Part shown: in pieces, positions 25,001 to 56,319 of the stretch
Layout: the number at the start of each line of letters is the position of its first letter
How positions within the stretch are numbered: the first letter of the stretch is position 1
Position numbers and translations under genes: made by a program
DNA from: Pseudomonas marginalis
GTDB taxonomy: Bacteria; Pseudomonadota; Gammaproteobacteria; Pseudomonadales; Pseudomonadaceae
Assembly (NCBI RefSeq): GCF_900105325.1
Contig: NZ_FNSU01000003.1
Span: 372,001-436,000, forward strand
Direction: 5' to 3'
DNA length: 64,000 bases
The notes under the pieces: generated by a model
The model's input: the letters and a program-made list of their open reading frames with translations, nothing else
Databases searched by the model: none
What the model was told of the DNA's origin: nothing

Positions 25001-28000
25001 GCCCAGGCTGCTGCCACACCGGACGCGCTGGCGGTACAGGCTGGCGAAGCGCGCTTGAGCTATGCCCAGCTCAATGCCCATGCCAACCGGCTCTCCCATC
25101 GCCTGCTGGAACTGGGCGCGGGCCCGGGCCAGCGCGTGGGCCTGGCGTCGCGGCGCGGCCCGCAACTGATCGTCAGCCTGCTGGCCGTGCTCAAAAGCGG
25201 CGCGGCCTATGTGCCCCTGGACCCGAACTATCCCGCCGACCGCCTGGCCTACATGCTGGCGGACAGCCGCCTGGACCTGTTGCTCAGCGAAGCCGGGTTG
25301 CTGGCCGACCTGCCGCTGCCGCAAGGGCTGGCCCGTCTGGACTTCACCGTCTCCGGTACCGAGCTGGCCGGCTACCCTGCCAGCAACCCACTCACCCACG
25401 CTGCCGCTGCCGATCTGGCGTACGTAATCTACACCTCGGGCTCCACCGGCCAACCCAAGGGCGTGGCCATCGACCATGCGGCCCTCGGCCAATTCTGCGA
25501 CAGCGCCGAGGTCTACAGCCAACTGTGTGCAGAGGACCGCGTGCTGCAGTTCGCGACCTTCAGTTTCGACGGCTTTGTCGAACAGTGCTACCCGCCGCTG
25601 TGTGTGGGCGCCGCGCTGATCATGCGTGGCGATGAACTGTGGGATGCCGGGCAACTGGCACGGGAAATCGTCGAGCAGGGCGTGACCCTGGCGGACTTGC
25701 CGGCGGCCTACTGGTACCTGTTGGCCAAGGAGTGCGCGGCCGATGGTCGCGCCCTGGGTAACCTGCGCCAGGTGCATGTGGGCGGCGAGGCCATGTCGGT
25801 GGAAGGGCTGCGCGCCTGGCACGCGGCCGGCCTGGGCGGCGTGCGCCTGGTCAACACCTACGGGCCGACCGAGGCCACCGTGGTGTCCAGCGTGCATGAG
25901 TGCCAACTGGCGGATGCCAGTGATGCGTTCGGTGTGCCGATTGGCCGGGCGAGCGATGGTCGCTCGCTGTATGTACTCGACAGCGGTTTCGAGCTGTTGG
26001 CCACCGATGGCGTTGGCGAGCTGTGCATCGGTGCCGAGTTCGGCCTGGCCCAGCGTTACTTCGACCGCCCGGCGTTGACCGCCGAGCGCTTCCTGCCGGA
26101 TCCGTTTTCGACGGTTCCCGGTGCGCGACTCTACCGCAGTGGCGACCTGGCCCGTTACAACGAGGCGGGCGCCTTGGAGTACGTGGGGCGTATCGACCAT
26201 CAGGTGAAGATCCGCGGGTTCCGTATCGAAATGGGCGAAATCGAGGCCAGCCTGCAAGCCCTGCCGTGGGTGCGCGAAGCTGCCGTCGTTGCGCAGCCGA
26301 GTGCCACCGGTACGCAGTTGGTCGCGTACGTGGTCGCGGCCCACGGCCAACCACTGGATACCCAGGCGCTGGCGGCGGTCTTGCGCCAGTCCTTGCCGGA
26401 TTACATGGTGCCGGGGCATTGGCTGGTGCTCGATGCCCTGCCGTTGAACAACAACGGCAAGCTTGACCGCCGCGCACTGCCGCTGCCGGACCTGAGCCAG
26501 GCGCGACACGTCTACCGCGCTCCGCAAAGCCCGCTGCACATGCAATTGGCGGCGATCTGGCAAACGGTGTTGCACGTCGAGCAGGTGGGGCTCGATGACC
26601 ATTTCTTCGAACGCGGTGGCCATTCGTTGCTGGCCACTCAGGTGATCTCCCGCGTGCGTCACGACCTCAAGCTGGACGTGCCGTTGCGAGCGTTGTTCGA
26701 GCAGCCGACGCTGGAAGCGTTCGCGGCGGCCTGCGCAGGGGTGCAGGCCGGCACTGCCAGCCCGATGGTGGCGCTGGGGCGCGACCGTCCGTTGGCACTG
26801 TCCTTCGCCCAGGAACGCCAATGGTTCCTTTGGCAACTGGATCCCTGCAGCGCCGCCTACCACGTACCGACCGCATTGCACCTGCGCGGTGAGCTGGATA
26901 TCCCGGCACTGGAGCACGCGTTCCAGGCCTTGGTGCAGCGTCATGAACCGCTGCGTACCACCTTCGTGGAAGAGGCTGAGCACACCTGGCAGGTCATCCA
27001 GCCCAACCTGGCGATGGTGATCCAACGCCAGCAGGTGCAAGACTCGGCCATCGAGCAGGCGGTCGCGCAAGAGATCCAACGCCCGTTCGACCTGCTCAAC
27101 GGTCCGCTGATGCGCGTCATGCTGCTGGAGATCACGGCCGCGCACCATGTGCTGGTGATCACCCAGCACCACATCATCTCCGACGGCTGGTCGATGCAAG
27201 TGATGGTCGACGAACTGCTGGCGCTGTATCAAGGCCAGGCGCCGTTGCCGGCCTTACCGATCCAGTACGCCGACTATGCCGTGTGGCAGCGCGATTGGAT
27301 GGCGGCCGGGGAGAAACAACGCCAACTCGATTACTGGCGTGCGCGCCTGGGCACCGAACACGCGGTGCTGGAACTGCCCCTGGACCACCCGCGCCCGGCG
27401 GTGCAAAGCCAGCGCGGTGCGCGTCGGCGTGTACACCTGGATAACGCCCTGGTGGCCGAGCTCAAGGCACTCGCCCAGCGCCAGGACGTGACTTTGTTCA
27501 TGCTCCTGCTGGCGTCGTTCCAGACGTTGCTGCACCGCTACAGCGGCCAGGCCGAGATCCGCGTCGGGGTGCCGATCGCCAACCGCAATCGCCTGGAAAC
27601 CGAGCGTCTGGTTGGCTTCTTCGTCAACACCCAGGTGCTCAAGGCCGACCTGCACGGGCAGATGGCCTTTGACCAGTTACTGGCCCAGGTCAAGCAACGT
27701 GCCCTGGAAGCCCAGGCTCATCAGGACTTGCCGTTCGAACAACTGGTAGAAGCGCTGCAACCGGAACGCAGCCTTAGCCATAACCCGTTGTTCCAGGTGA
27801 TGTTCAATCACCAGGACAACCTGCGCGCCGGCCCGGTGCAACTGCCTGGCCTGGCTCTGCAGCCGGTGGATTGGACCGGTCACACGACCCAGTTCGACCT
27901 CAACCTGGAAACCGAGGAGTCCGTCGACGGCCTTTGGGCATCCCTGACCTACGCCACCGACCTGTTCGACGCCGCCACCCTGGAGCGCCTGGCCGTGCAC

Positions 28001-31000
28001 TGGCAGAACCTGCTGCGCGCAGTGGTCAACGATGCCTCCCAGGCCCTGGACGAACTGGCGATGCTCAGCCCATCGCAATGGCAGCAGATGGTCGAAGACT
28101 GGAACCACACGACCGTCGACTACCCACGCGAGCGCTGTGTCCACCAGTTGTTCGAAGCACAAGCCCTGACACAGCCGCACGCCATCGCGCTGCAATTTAA
28201 TGGCGAGGCCGTGAGCTACAGCGAACTCAACCGCCGCGCCAACCGCCTGGCCCATCGCCTGATCGCGGCGGGCGTTGGCCCGGACGTGCGGGTGGCGGTG
28301 CATGTGGAGCGTTCCCTGCACATGGTGGTCGGCCTGCTTGCGACCCTCAAGGCCGGTGGCGCCTATGTGCCGCTGGACCCGCAATTCCCGGCGGAGCGCC
28401 TGGCCTTCATGCTCGAAGACAGCCGCGCCCAGGTGCTGCTGACTCAGTCGCCGCTGATTGGGCGCCTGGTGCAACCGCAAGGCCTGCAGGTGCTTTTGGT
28501 CGAGGACGCCGGCGGTGACGAATACAACCCGCAGGTCAGCGTCACGCCGCAACACCTGGCCTATGTGATCTACACCTCCGGCTCCACCGGCAAGCCCAAG
28601 GGCGTGATGGTGCCGCACCAGGCGCTGTGCAGCTTTACCTGCGGCATGGCCGGCACCCTGGACATCGGCGCGCAGGCGCGGGTGCTGTCGCTGACGACGT
28701 TCTCGTTCGACATCTTTGCCCTGGAGCTGTACGTGCCGCTGACAGTCGGCGCCACGGTGCTGCTGAGCGGTCAGGAACTGGCGCTGGACCCGGAGGCGAT
28801 AATCGACCTGGTCACCGCCCAATCCGCCAGCGTACTGCAAGCCACGCCGTCCACCTGGCGTATGCTGCTGGAAAGCCCACGTGCCGATGTGCTGCGCGGT
28901 ATCAAGTGCCTGTGCGGCGGCGAAGCGCTGCCGGCCGATCTGGCCCAGCGCATGCTCGACCTGCAAGGCCCGGTATGGAACCTCTATGGTCCCACCGAAA
29001 CCACCATTTGGTCGGCGGCCCATCGCCTGCTGGAGGCGCAACCTTTGGTCGGGCGCCCGATCGCCAACACCGCGTTGTTCATCCTCAATGCCGGGCTCAG
29101 TCCATGCCCGGTGGGTGCGGCCGGTGAACTGCTGATCGGCGGCGTCGGCCTGGCACGCGGCTACCACGCGCGGCCAGCCCTCACCGCCGAGCGTTTCGTG
29201 CCCAACCCGTACGGCGCGCCGGGCGAGCGCCTGTACCGCACCGGCGACCTGGCACGCTACCGTGCCGACGGCGTGGTGGAGTACATCGGCCGGGTCGACC
29301 ATCAGGTCAAGGTGCGCGGTTTCCGTATCGAACTGGGCGAAATCGAAGCCTGCCTGCGCGAGCATGAAGGCGTTCGCGAAGCCGTGGTGCTGGCCGACAA
29401 CGACCGCTTGATCGCCTACCTGGTGACGTCTGCGGCACAGCCGGCGCAAGCCTACACAGCGGCCTTGCGTGAGCGCCTGCCGGACTACATGGTGCCGGCG
29501 CACGTGATGTTCCTCGACAGCCTGCCCTTGACCCCCAACGGCAAGCTCGACCGTAAGGCCTTGCCCAAGGTCGATACCCGCCTGTTGCTGAAAAGCCATG
29601 TGGCCGCCGTCACCCCGCGCGAACAACAGGTCGCGGCGATCTGGGCCGAGGTGCTGGGCGTGCCCCAGGTCGGCCTTGACGACCATTTCTTCGAGCTGGG
29701 CGGGCATTCGCTGCTGGCTACGCGGGTGGTATCGCGGGTGCGCCAGGCACTGGCGCTGGAAGTGGCGCTCAAGACCCTGTTCGAACACCCGTTGCTGGGT
29801 GACTTCGTGGTGGCCCTGGGTGAGGAGGGCGTGGTCGCGCCGGCGCTGCTCAAGGCCGATCGCAGCCAGCCGTTGCTGCTGTCGTATGCCCAGGAACGCC
29901 AATGGTTCCTCTGGCAACTCGACCCCGAAAGCGCCGCGTACCACATCCCCAGCGCCCTGCGTTTGACAGGCCCGTTGGACCTGGCGGCGCTGCAACGCAG
30001 CTTCGACACCTTGCTGGCACGCCATGAAAGCCTGCGCACCCATTTGCGCCAGGACGCCGCCGGTACGGTCCAAGTGATTGAAGACTCGGGCCTGATTGAA
30101 ATCGATTTGGTCGACACCGATGAAGCCAGCCTCAAGGCACGGGTGGCTGACGTCGTTGCGCAGCCATTCGACCTGCTGCGCGGGCCGTTGCTGCGGGCCC
30201 GGTTGCTGCGCCTGGCCGAGGACGAACATGTGCTGGTGCTGGTGCAGCACCATATCGTCTCCGATGGCTGGTCGATGCAACTGATGGTCGAGGAGCTGGT
30301 GCAACTGTACGCCGCCTTCAGCCACGGGCAGACGCCAGCCCTGCCGGCCTTGCCGATCCAGTACGCCGACTATGCCGTGTGGCAGCGCCAATGGATGGAG
30401 GCGGGAGAGAAGGCCCGTCAACTGGCCTACTGGCGTGAGCAGTTGGGCGGTGTGCAGCCTGTGCTGGAATTGCCTTTCGACTACCTGCGCCCGGCCGTGC
30501 AAAGCCATCGCGGCGCTCGCCTGGGCATCGAGTTGCAACCGCAGCTGCTGGCCGGTTTGCGTCGCCTGGCGCAGAGCGCCGGAGTGACGTTGCCGATGGT
30601 GCTGCTGGCGTCCTACCAGGCGTTGCTGCACCGCTACAGCGGTCAGGAAGACGTGCGTGTCGGGGTGCCGATTGCCAACCGCAATCGCCTGGAAACCGAG
30701 GGGCTGATCGGTTTCTTCGTCAATACCCAGGTGCTCAAGGCCGATATCCACGGGCAGATGAGCGTTGTGCAACTGCTGCAACAGGTACGCCAACGTTCCC
30801 TCGAAGCCCAGGCCCACCAGGACCTGCCGTTCGAGCAGTTGGTCGAAGCGCTGCAGCCCGAGCGCAGCATGAGCCTGAGCCCACTGTTCCAGGTGATGTT
30901 CAACCATCGCGTGACCTCGGCAGCCAATCACCTGCAGCGCCTCACCGAACTGGACGTCGAGGTGCTGAGCTGGGATGAAGGCGTGGCCCAGTTCGACCTG

Positions 31001-33058
31001 GCACTGGACGTGGAGGAAAGCCAGGCGACCCTGCGTGCCTCCCTGAGCTACGCCACCGATCTGTTTGCCCCAGCCACTATTGAGCGCATGGCCGGCCACT
31101 GGCAAAACCTGTTGCAGGCGATGGTTGCCGACCAACAGCAATCCATCAGCCAACTCAACCTGCTGGGCCAGGATGAGCAACGACACATCCTGCAGCTGTG
31201 GAACCAGACTGACGCCGGCTTCTCGGCCGAGCGTCTGGTACACGAAATGGTTGCCGACCGCGCCGCTGAAAACCCCGCTGCGGTGGCGGTCAAGTTCGAT
31301 GCGCAAACCCTGAGTTATGGCGAGCTGGACCGCCAGGCCAACCGCCTGGCCCATGCCTTGATCGCCCGTGGCATCGGCCCCGAAGTGCGCGTGGCAATTG
31401 CCATGCCGCGCAGTGCCGAGAGCCTGGTGGCGTTCCTCGCGGTGATGAAAGCCGGCGGTGTGTATGTGCCGCTGGATATCGAGTACCCGCGTGATCGCCT
31501 GCTGTACATGATGCAGGACAGCCGTGCAAAGTTGCTGCTGACCCACACCAGTGCGTTGCCGCAACTGCCGATTCCCGAGGGCCTGGACAGCCTGGCCATC
31601 GATCGCACCGAGGCGTGGGCCGACTACAGCGACACCGCGCCGGAGGTAAAACTGCACGGCGACAACCTTGCCTACGTGATCTACACCTCCGGCTCCACCG
31701 GCCTGCCCAAGGGCGTGGCGGTGTCCCACGGCCCGTTGGTGGCGCACATCATCGCTACCGGCGAGCGTTATGAGACATCGCCGGCCGATTGCGAACTGCA
31801 CTTCATGTCGTTCGCCTTCGACGGCTCCCACGAAGGCTGGATGCACCCGCTGATCAACGGCGCCAGCGTGCTGGTCCGTGACGATAGCCTGTGGTTGCCC
31901 GAGTACACCTACGCGCAGATGCACCGTCACAACGTGACCATGGCGGTGTTCCCGCCGGTGTACCTGCAACAACTGGCCGAGTATGCCGAGCGCGACGGTA
32001 ATCCACCGAAGGTGCGTGTGTACTGCTTTGGCGGCGATGCGGTGGCGCAAGCCAGCTACGACCTGGCCTGGCGCGCGCTCAAGCCGACCTACCTGTTCAA
32101 CGGCTACGGCCCGACCGAAACCGTGGTCACGCCGTTGCTGTGGAAAGCGCGCAAGGGCGACCCCTGCGGCGCCGTCTATGCACCGATTGGTACGCTATTG
32201 GGCAACCGCAGCGGCTACGTGCTGGACGCGCAACTCAACCTGCAACCCATCGGCGTCGCCGGTGAGCTGTACCTGGGCGGCGAGGGCGTGGCCCGTGGAT
32301 ACCTGGAACGTCCGGCGCTGACCGCCGAACGCTTCGTGCCGGACCCGTTCGGCAAGCCGGGCAGTCGCGTGTATCGCAGCGGCGACCTGACCCGTGGCCG
32401 CCCGGATGGCGTGGTGGATTACCTCGGGCGTGTCGACCACCAGGTGAAGATCCGTGGTTTCCGCATCGAACTGGGGGAAATCGAAGCGCGCCTGCGTGAG
32501 CAGGACAGCGTCGGTGAGACGGTGGTCGTGGCTCAGGACGGCCCGACCGGCAAACAGCTGGTGGCCTATGTGGTTCCGGTGTCCGCCCCGTCCAACGAAG
32601 CCGAGTTCCGTGACGCATTGCGTCGCGCACTCAAGGCCCGCCTGCCGGACTACATGGTCCCGGCGCATTTCATCTTCCTGGCGCAAATGCCGTTGACCCC
32701 CAACGGCAAGCTCGACCGCAAGGGCCTGCCGCAACCGGATGTGAGCCTTATGCAACAGGCCTATGTGGCCCCGCAGAGCGAGCTGGAACAGCAGATCGCC
32801 ACGATCTGGGCCGAGGTGCTGCGCCTGCCGCAGGTCGGCTTGAACGACAACTTCTTTGAAGTGGGCGGCCACTCCCTGCTGGCCATCCAGATCACCTCCA
32901 GGGTCCAGGCCGAGCTGGGCCTGGAAGTGCCGCTGGTGGAAGTGTTCCAGACTGAAACGCTGCGCGCCTATGTGCAGGCGGCTGCCACCTTCCGCGCCGG
33001 CAGCGCGGAAGACTTTGATGATCTTCGTGATTTTTTGAGCGAACTAGAGGCGATTTGA
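19028..33058 (+). CDS. pvdI: Pyoverdine NRPS, four modules: D-Ser, L-Lys, Gly, L-hydroxyornithine
   Basis: 4676 residues. Domain order: C (~50-475), A (~510-1010), T (GGDSI, ~1041), E (~1098-1510), C (~1547-1960), A (~1984-2485), T (~2530), C (~2588-3015), A (~3035-3510), T (~3558), C (~3618-4048), A (~4065-4571), T (~4611). Specificity residues read from the A domains: DVWHVSLID (Ser), DGEDHGTVV (Lys), DILQLGLIW (Gly), DGEFCGGVT (taken as formyl-hydroxyornithine). The E domain has HHLAVDGVSW, so Ser is D; the C domain after it is of the D-accepting type (HHILMDGWS). No E in modules 2-4. No start-loading or TE domain: it receives the chain from PvdL and passes it to PvdJ. Cytoplasmic, membrane-associated in the family. 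The start at 19028 was chosen over 18995 because it matches the first helix (MNAEDSLKLARRF). First gene of the three-gene operon. Confidence 0.95.
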   Translation: MNAEDSLKLARRFIGLPLEKRQLFLQALQKEGVDFSRFPIPAGVEAEDRQALSYAQQRMWFLWQLDPNSGAYNLPGAVRLKGALNLGAMEQAFASLVARHETLRTVFQRQADERLMQVAVQPSLAIEQLDLTALAPAEREHAVNDAASRQSLLPFDLEHGPLLRVQLLKLDAQEHVLLLTLHHIVSDGWSMNVLIDEFIRFYDAHERNEAPPLPALPIQYSDYALWQRRWLEAGEQARQLEYWQARLGDEHPVLELPTDHPRPAMPSYQGTRHNFAIDPALAAQLRTCAQQHNVTLFMLLLGAFNVLLHRYTGQGDIRVGVPIANRNRTEVEGLIGFFVNTQVLRTELSGQTRVAELLQGIKEHALGAQAHQELPFERLVEALKVERSLSHTPLFQVMYNHQPVVADIASVSTASGLELALVEWQGRTTQFDLTLDTYEKSGTLHAALTYANDLFDAPSIARMARHWISLLQAMVADGEQRIGELPMLAVDEQQRLVHAWNQTAQAYPTERGIHHLIEDQVQRTPDAPALVFGATMLTYAQLDARANQLAHALRDHGVGPDALVGICVERSIEMVIGLLAVLKAGGAYVPLDPEYPQERLAYMIEDSGIQLLFSQHSLLSLLPVEGIRVMRLDQAPGWLDAYSVAAPAVDIHALNLAYVIYTSGSTGKPKGAGNSHRALVNRLCWMQQAYGLDASDAVLQKTPFSFDVSVWEFFWPLMTGARLVVAAPGEHREPARLIETIGEHGITTLHFVPSMLQAFIHEPHVQACISLKRIVCSGEALPLDAQLQVFAKLPQAGLFNLYGPTEAAIDVTHWTCIDEGRDAVPIGRPIANLGTYVLDAQLNPVPAGVAGELYLGGTGLARSYHRRPALTAERFVPSPFGDGARLYRTGDRVRQRDDGVIDYLGRLDHQVKLRGLRIELGEIETRLMQHPAVREAVVLVHGGKQLVAYLVLEGEAPTDLKAWLLGSLPEYMVPTHMVPLAKLPVTANGKLDRKALPLPDATPQQAYIAPQDDLQKALAAIWSDVLGVEQVGLDDNFFELGGDSIISIQVVSRARQAGIRLSPRDLFQYQSVRSLALVAGFEHSTVIDQGPASGEVILTPVQQGFFAQAIPARHHWNQSLLLTPRERLEPARLEAALTHVINHHDALRLRFVQQADTWQQAYAAPVTAPGLWQTHAGSDDELAALCDEAQRSLDLTQGPLLRAALVSMADGSQRLLLVIHHLAVDGVSWRIVLEDLQQAYRQAALPTKTSAYQLWAEQLQAHARALDDQLPYWQAQSADADLPCDNPQGGLQNRLGSKLEIRLDAEHTRQLLQDAPAAYRTQVNDLLLTALARVVSRWSGQNAALIQLEGHGREDLFDGVDLTRTVGWFTSLFPVRLQACGELSAAIKAVKEQLRAVPAKGIGYGLLRYLGPPAAREALANLAAPRITFNYLGQFDRQFNESVLFVPSTQGSGQAQDAEAPLANWLTVEGQVYGGELALQWGFSREMFEASTVQQLADDYAAELKALIEHCRATPAGQVTPSDFPLARLTQQQLDALPVAGPAIADLYPLSPMQQGMLFHTLYAPEAQAYINQLRVDIDGLDLLAFGRAWQAALDRHDILRSSFHWLGLDSAHQVIQRQVDVQLHVIEDIDADFDALAEAEREKGFALNAAPLFRLMLVRGAGNAWHLIFTSHHILMDGWSNAQLLGEVIAHYAGQALPAPLGQFRDYLGWLQQQASGETFWKAALAPLQTPTLLAQALRAPVDGLGTAEHQLILEGEFTQALGEFARRQKITLNTVLQGAWSLLLQRYTGQDCVAFGATVAGRSAPLPGIEQQLGLFINTLPIVSTPSPAQPAAQWLNELQTLNLSLRDHEHVPLYDIQGWAGQQGALFDTLLVFENFPVAEALKQGAPAGLAFGHIHNHERTHYPLTLGIELGASLRLEFSYDRARFSAEQVARLSANLHHLLVQLLADAQAPLGNLQLLDSTAQRDVLALSQSPGAAQRQLRVHERIAAQAAATPDALAVQAGEARLSYAQLNAHANRLSHRLLELGAGPGQRVGLASRRGPQLIVSLLAVLKSGAAYVPLDPNYPADRLAYMLADSRLDLLLSEAGLLADLPLPQGLARLDFTVSGTELAGYPASNPLTHAAAADLAYVIYTSGSTGQPKGVAIDHAALGQFCDSAEVYSQLCAEDRVLQFATFSFDGFVEQCYPPLCVGAALIMRGDELWDAGQLAREIVEQGVTLADLPAAYWYLLAKECAADGRALGNLRQVHVGGEAMSVEGLRAWHAAGLGGVRLVNTYGPTEATVVSSVHECQLADASDAFGVPIGRASDGRSLYVLDSGFELLATDGVGELCIGAEFGLAQRYFDRPALTAERFLPDPFSTVPGARLYRSGDLARYNEAGALEYVGRIDHQVKIRGFRIEMGEIEASLQALPWVREAAVVAQPSATGTQLVAYVVAAHGQPLDTQALAAVLRQSLPDYMVPGHWLVLDALPLNNNGKLDRRALPLPDLSQARHVYRAPQSPLHMQLAAIWQTVLHVEQVGLDDHFFERGGHSLLATQVISRVRHDLKLDVPLRALFEQPTLEAFAAACAGVQAGTASPMVALGRDRPLALSFAQERQWFLWQLDPCSAAYHVPTALHLRGELDIPALEHAFQALVQRHEPLRTTFVEEAEHTWQVIQPNLAMVIQRQQVQDSAIEQAVAQEIQRPFDLLNGPLMRVMLLEITAAHHVLVITQHHIISDGWSMQVMVDELLALYQGQAPLPALPIQYADYAVWQRDWMAAGEKQRQLDYWRARLGTEHAVLELPLDHPRPAVQSQRGARRRVHLDNALVAELKALAQRQDVTLFMLLLASFQTLLHRYSGQAEIRVGVPIANRNRLETERLVGFFVNTQVLKADLHGQMAFDQLLAQVKQRALEAQAHQDLPFEQLVEALQPERSLSHNPLFQVMFNHQDNLRAGPVQLPGLALQPVDWTGHTTQFDLNLETEESVDGLWASLTYATDLFDAATLERLAVHWQNLLRAVVNDASQALDELAMLSPSQWQQMVEDWNHTTVDYPRERCVHQLFEAQALTQPHAIALQFNGEAVSYSELNRRANRLAHRLIAAGVGPDVRVAVHVERSLHMVVGLLATLKAGGAYVPLDPQFPAERLAFMLEDSRAQVLLTQSPLIGRLVQPQGLQVLLVEDAGGDEYNPQVSVTPQHLAYVIYTSGSTGKPKGVMVPHQALCSFTCGMAGTLDIGAQARVLSLTTFSFDIFALELYVPLTVGATVLLSGQELALDPEAIIDLVTAQSASVLQATPSTWRMLLESPRADVLRGIKCLCGGEALPADLAQRMLDLQGPVWNLYGPTETTIWSAAHRLLEAQPLVGRPIANTALFILNAGLSPCPVGAAGELLIGGVGLARGYHARPALTAERFVPNPYGAPGERLYRTGDLARYRADGVVEYIGRVDHQVKVRGFRIELGEIEACLREHEGVREAVVLADNDRLIAYLVTSAAQPAQAYTAALRERLPDYMVPAHVMFLDSLPLTPNGKLDRKALPKVDTRLLLKSHVAAVTPREQQVAAIWAEVLGVPQVGLDDHFFELGGHSLLATRVVSRVRQALALEVALKTLFEHPLLGDFVVALGEEGVVAPALLKADRSQPLLLSYAQERQWFLWQLDPESAAYHIPSALRLTGPLDLAALQRSFDTLLARHESLRTHLRQDAAGTVQVIEDSGLIEIDLVDTDEASLKARVADVVAQPFDLLRGPLLRARLLRLAEDEHVLVLVQHHIVSDGWSMQLMVEELVQLYAAFSHGQTPALPALPIQYADYAVWQRQWMEAGEKARQLAYWREQLGGVQPVLELPFDYLRPAVQSHRGARLGIELQPQLLAGLRRLAQSAGVTLPMVLLASYQALLHRYSGQEDVRVGVPIANRNRLETEGLIGFFVNTQVLKADIHGQMSVVQLLQQVRQRSLEAQAHQDLPFEQLVEALQPERSMSLSPLFQVMFNHRVTSAANHLQRLTELDVEVLSWDEGVAQFDLALDVEESQATLRASLSYATDLFAPATIERMAGHWQNLLQAMVADQQQSISQLNLLGQDEQRHILQLWNQTDAGFSAERLVHEMVADRAAENPAAVAVKFDAQTLSYGELDRQANRLAHALIARGIGPEVRVAIAMPRSAESLVAFLAVMKAGGVYVPLDIEYPRDRLLYMMQDSRAKLLLTHTSALPQLPIPEGLDSLAIDRTEAWADYSDTAPEVKLHGDNLAYVIYTSGSTGLPKGVAVSHGPLVAHIIATGERYETSPADCELHFMSFAFDGSHEGWMHPLINGASVLVRDDSLWLPEYTYAQMHRHNVTMAVFPPVYLQQLAEYAERDGNPPKVRVYCFGGDAVAQASYDLAWRALKPTYLFNGYGPTETVVTPLLWKARKGDPCGAVYAPIGTLLGNRSGYVLDAQLNLQPIGVAGELYLGGEGVARGYLERPALTAERFVPDPFGKPGSRVYRSGDLTRGRPDGVVDYLGRVDHQVKIRGFRIELGEIEARLREQDSVGETVVVAQDGPTGKQLVAYVVPVSAPSNEAEFRDALRRALKARLPDYMVPAHFIFLAQMPLTPNGKLDRKGLPQPDVSLMQQAYVAPQSELEQQIATIWAEVLRLPQVGLNDNFFEVGGHSLLAIQITSRVQAELGLEVPLVEVFQTETLRAYVQAAATFRAGSAEDFDDLRDFLSELEAI
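31101..32511 (+). repeat. Hydroxyornithine A-domain tract, copy 1 (in pvdI)
   Basis: About 1.41 kb matching 48544-49954 base for base except for about a dozen mostly silent differences. It covers the end of the preceding C domain and almost the whole A domain, stopping near the A8 motif; flanking sequence drops to ordinary module similarity. Confidence 0.85.
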
Positions 33059-33061
33059 CCC

Positions 33062-40843
<7,782 letters not shown>

Positions 40844-40853
40844 GGGGCGTGGC

Positions 40854-55814
<14,961 letters not shown>

Positions 55815-55831
55815 CCGTCACTTGGGCAGAA

Positions 55832-55868
55832 AGCCCCGGCTCACGTGGTGTGAACCGGGGCTTTTTTG
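55832..55868 (+). terminator. Rho-independent terminator of the pvdI-J-D operon
   Basis: AGCCCCGG (55832-55839) pairs with CCGGGGCT (55855-55862); further pairs (TCAC with GTGA) lengthen the stem, and a T6 tract follows (55862-55867). It lies 18 nt after the pvdD stop. Confidence 0.9.
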
Positions 55869-55870
55869 TG

Positions 55871-56224
55871 GTGCGCCAGGCATGGCGCGTAGCGCCGTGA
55901 CTGGCGCTGTTTAGCTCATTGTGGTGGTGAGCCAAACGACTTGGAGGTGCAAGTCCTCTACACACCCGGCAAGGGGAAGTGCTAGCCAGAGGCAAGGTTG
56001 TCGCGGGTGACTGCGAATCTGAAGGAAGCCCGAGGCAAAATGCTGGCCTGACGAACAGGAAGCGGATGAGGCGGCGCAGCGGGGTAAGACGGCCACAATC
56101 GTCAAAGCCCAATACTTGCACGGATCGCTGTGACGTATATCCGCATAACCTGAACCGCCGTATACGGAACCTTACGTACGGTGGTGTGAGAGGACGGCGG
56201 CTGTGAGGCCGCCTCCTACTCGAT
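55871..56224 (+). mobile_element. ORF-less group II intron
   Basis: This 354-nt stretch has no credible gene but carries group II intron marks. It starts with GTGCG (the 5' consensus). Domain I-type segments follow (TGGTGAGCCAAACGACTTGG, then GGTGCAAGTCCTCTAC and GGAAGTGCTAGCC). The 3' part has GAACCGCCGTATACGGAACC with TACGTACGGTGGTGTGAGAG (domain V) and a GGCGGC...GCCGCC hairpin ending CCTACTCGAT (domain VI with bulged A). Full bacterial introns of this type carry a ~1.3-kb reverse transcriptase gene in domain IV; none is present here (the join would be near 56090-56140). It begins 3 nt past the T-tract of the pvd terminator, the placement known for introns that target terminators (group IIC). 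Splicing in trans by another copy's maturase is possible. Confidence 0.8.
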
Positions 56225-56262
56225 GGTGGGTTATGGGGGGAGGGCGGTGAAGCATCGCCCAT

Positions 56263-56298
56263 AAAAAACACCCTGGGCAGGCGGGCTGCGCAGGGTGT
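56263..56298 (-). terminator. Rho-independent terminator of fpvA
   Basis: On the minus strand, ACACCCTG (56298-56291) pairs with CAGGGTGT (56275-56268) and is followed by a T6 tract. It lies about 20 nt after the fpvA stop. Confidence 0.85.
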
Positions 56299-56319
56299 CT
56301 GGAGGTTGCCGGGGTTAGA

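Noticed and set aside
27677..32050. Very long antisense open frame (1457 codons) opposite pvdI
   Set aside because: GC-rich codon structure leaves the opposite frame free of stops. It encodes His/Gln/Arg-rich nonsense and simply mirrors the NRPS repeats.
55979..56206. Short plus-strand open frame (75 codons) downstream of pvdD
   Set aside because: It lies within the group II intron structure and has no ribosome site or protein family pattern.
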